NCBI GenBank assembly: GCA_024529925.1
Contig: JAFEUB010001199.1
Coordinates: 234,001 to 298,000, forward strand
Source of the DNA: Ophthalmolycus amberensis
Taxonomy: Eukaryota; Chordata; Actinopteri; Perciformes; Zoarcidae
DNA: 64,000 bases
Direction: 5' to 3'
The translations under genes and the position numbers were made by a program. Below are positions 62,955 to 64,000 of the stretch, piece after piece. The notes under the pieces are model-generated. The model was given only the letters and a program-made list of their open reading frames with translations. It searched no databases and was not told the DNA's origin. How positions within the stretch are numbered: position 1 is the stretch's first letter; each line of letters starts with the position of its first letter.

Positions 62955-63429
62955 CAAACACATACTACATGTACACACACACTTCACCCCCTCTTTTCAA
63001 TAGTCTGTTGATTTTCGATAGCGTGCTCATAAATGTATAGTTGTTGTTAGTTTAGATATTAGTTGACTAGATCATTAGTATTAGAACGTAATAAACTCTG
63101 TTATATTTTAAAGAGCAGCTGTCTGTGATTACTTTGTGCATGTATTGTGACAATAGCTGTATATGTGGTCTGTGCTCGAACTTAAACCTTCACTTTCACT
63201 CTGAATGTGTAATAGTACTCAGACTACTGACATTGTGAGTGAATACTAATTATGAGACTTAGTTTATCGTTTGGTTATTGGTCCCTGTTCGCAGGGTGGT
63301 GCCCCGTTATTATTAGCTCCAGGTGTGGGTAAGCTAACCTACCCTTGTTTTACAATCAAAAATAAACTGTTGTACTATACTAAAGAGACAGAAGGCCAGA
63401 GGAGGGACTTGTTGGTTGTCCCAAAACAG
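62955..63429. other. Spacer before the LINE, nothing certain
   Basis: AT-rich sequence. The string GGTGGTGCCCCGTTATTATT at about 63295 resembles the primer-binding region of some LTR elements, but no LTR boundary supports this. Confidence 0.4.
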
Positions 63430-64000
63430 TATGTTTTAACAACTATAGACCCATATCTATATTGCATTGTTTTTCAAATATACGAGAAAAAATTGTACAC
63501 AAAAGGATTATGTTTCATGTGGAGTCGAATTCAATTCTTTACAAACACCAGTATGGTTTCCGTAAAAATCATTCAACTTATATGGCTTTGCTTTACCTAG
63601 TTGATAAAGTTATCTCTGCACTTGACAGTAATGAATTTACTTGCAGTATTTTTACAGACCTTTCCAAAGCCTTCGATTCAGTAAACTATAATATTTTATT
63701 GGAAAAGCTGCATAAATATGGTTTCCATGATATTGCATACAAATGGCTAAAAAATTGTCTCCAACAGAAGACAGTTTGTGTGTGTTAAAGGTTGTTAATT
63801 CAAACAAAGCCAGACTAATATGTGGGGTTCCACAGGGGTCCATTCTGGGACCATTATTATTCCTTATTTATATTAATGATTTGTCTAATGTGTCAAAAAG
63901 CCTTTTTCCGATAATGTTTGCAGATGACACAACCCTCGTTCTCTCTCATTCAAATTTCAATTCCCTGATTATGGAAGCTAATGCTGGTTTAACTGCCTGT
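63430..64000 (+). mobile_element. LINE reverse transcriptase core, truncated by window edge
   Basis: The translation opens at NNYRPISILHCFSNIREKI, the first block of a non-LTR reverse transcriptase. It continues with YGFRKNHST and FTDLSKAFDSVN (63651 onward), which carries the first catalytic Asp, then GVPQGSILGPLLFLIYINDL (from 63824) and the catalytic FADD (63917-63928). A frameshift lies at about 63760-63790: the first frame stops at 63786-63788, and the downstream blocks are one frame over. The motifs fit a jockey/L2/Rex-like fish LINE; I cannot fix the clade. The 5' part (endonuclease) is absent, so it is 5'-truncated, and the 3' end lies beyond the window. Confidence 0.88.

Noticed and set aside
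62672..63040. Arginine/serine- and glutamate/arginine-rich frames on both strands
   Set aside because: They are translations of the (CTCTCG)n microsatellite, open in many frames at once.
63290..63315. Possible LTR retrotransposon primer-binding site (TGGTGCCCCG)
   Set aside because: No LTR terminus with CA directly before it and no second LTR or gag/pol were seen.
1..64000. Prokaryotic or phage systems, CRISPR arrays, operons
   Set aside because: The window has vertebrate splice sites, fish transposable elements and sparse coding; no regularly spaced repeat with unique spacers is present.

Overview
The window reads as teleost fish genomic DNA, most likely from a percomorph. It is a AT-leaning, intron-rich sequence with short exons bounded by GT/AG splice sites. 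It carries repeats characteristic of ray-finned fish: L2-type LINE tails ending in AATAAA plus (CTTGC)n, hAT and Harbinger-like MITEs, a TTAGCATGCTAAC-rich interspersed family, and a foldback family built on 'GAGTTAGATGAGA...'. There is no bacterial, CRISPR, phage or operon-like structure. Almost all long open frames in the window are chance or repeat-derived.

Region 1 (1-23,590) is the 3' end of one plus-strand protein-coding gene, which I identify as tmtc2 (transmembrane O-mannosyltransferase targeting cadherins 2). Five exons are visible: 1383-1504, 7407-7488, 8929-9043, 13659-13722 and 21167-21346 plus a 3'UTR. All splice junctions keep phase and together encode about 186 residues of C-terminal tetratricopeptide (TPR) repeats ending in a stop. 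A 3'UTR of about 2.2 kb runs to a canonical AATAAA at 23567. The 5' exons (membrane segments, DUF1736 and the first TPRs) lie upstream of the window. The introns hold a hAT-type MITE with an 8-bp target-site duplication (3490-3999), a Harbinger-like element with TTA duplications and a relic MADF-like reading frame (18861-19927), copies of two dispersed fish repeat families, and microsatellites.

Region 2 (23,590-64,000) looks like a gene desert. I could not support any conventional gene in it. It contains a doubly deleted hAT transposase relic on the minus strand (about 25.9-27.4 kb), a 1.75-kb array of a 21-bp minisatellite (27.7-29.5 kb) followed by a hAT-like terminus, and a clean solo LTR with a 5-bp duplication (34961-35431). 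Further along are a LINE fragment nested inside a foldback repeat (47.4-48.9 kb), an LTR-like sequence split by a LINE tail (53.6-54.1 kb), a (CTCTCG)n microsatellite (62.8 kb) and the reverse-transcriptase core of a LINE running off the right edge (63430-64000).

I did not find a convincing new biological system. The items most worth a second look are the 21-bp minisatellite with its long spurious heptapeptide frame, the CpG-dense Harbinger-like element inside the tmtc2 intron, the nested repeat locus at 47-49 kb, and one isolated exon-like segment at 32774-32859.
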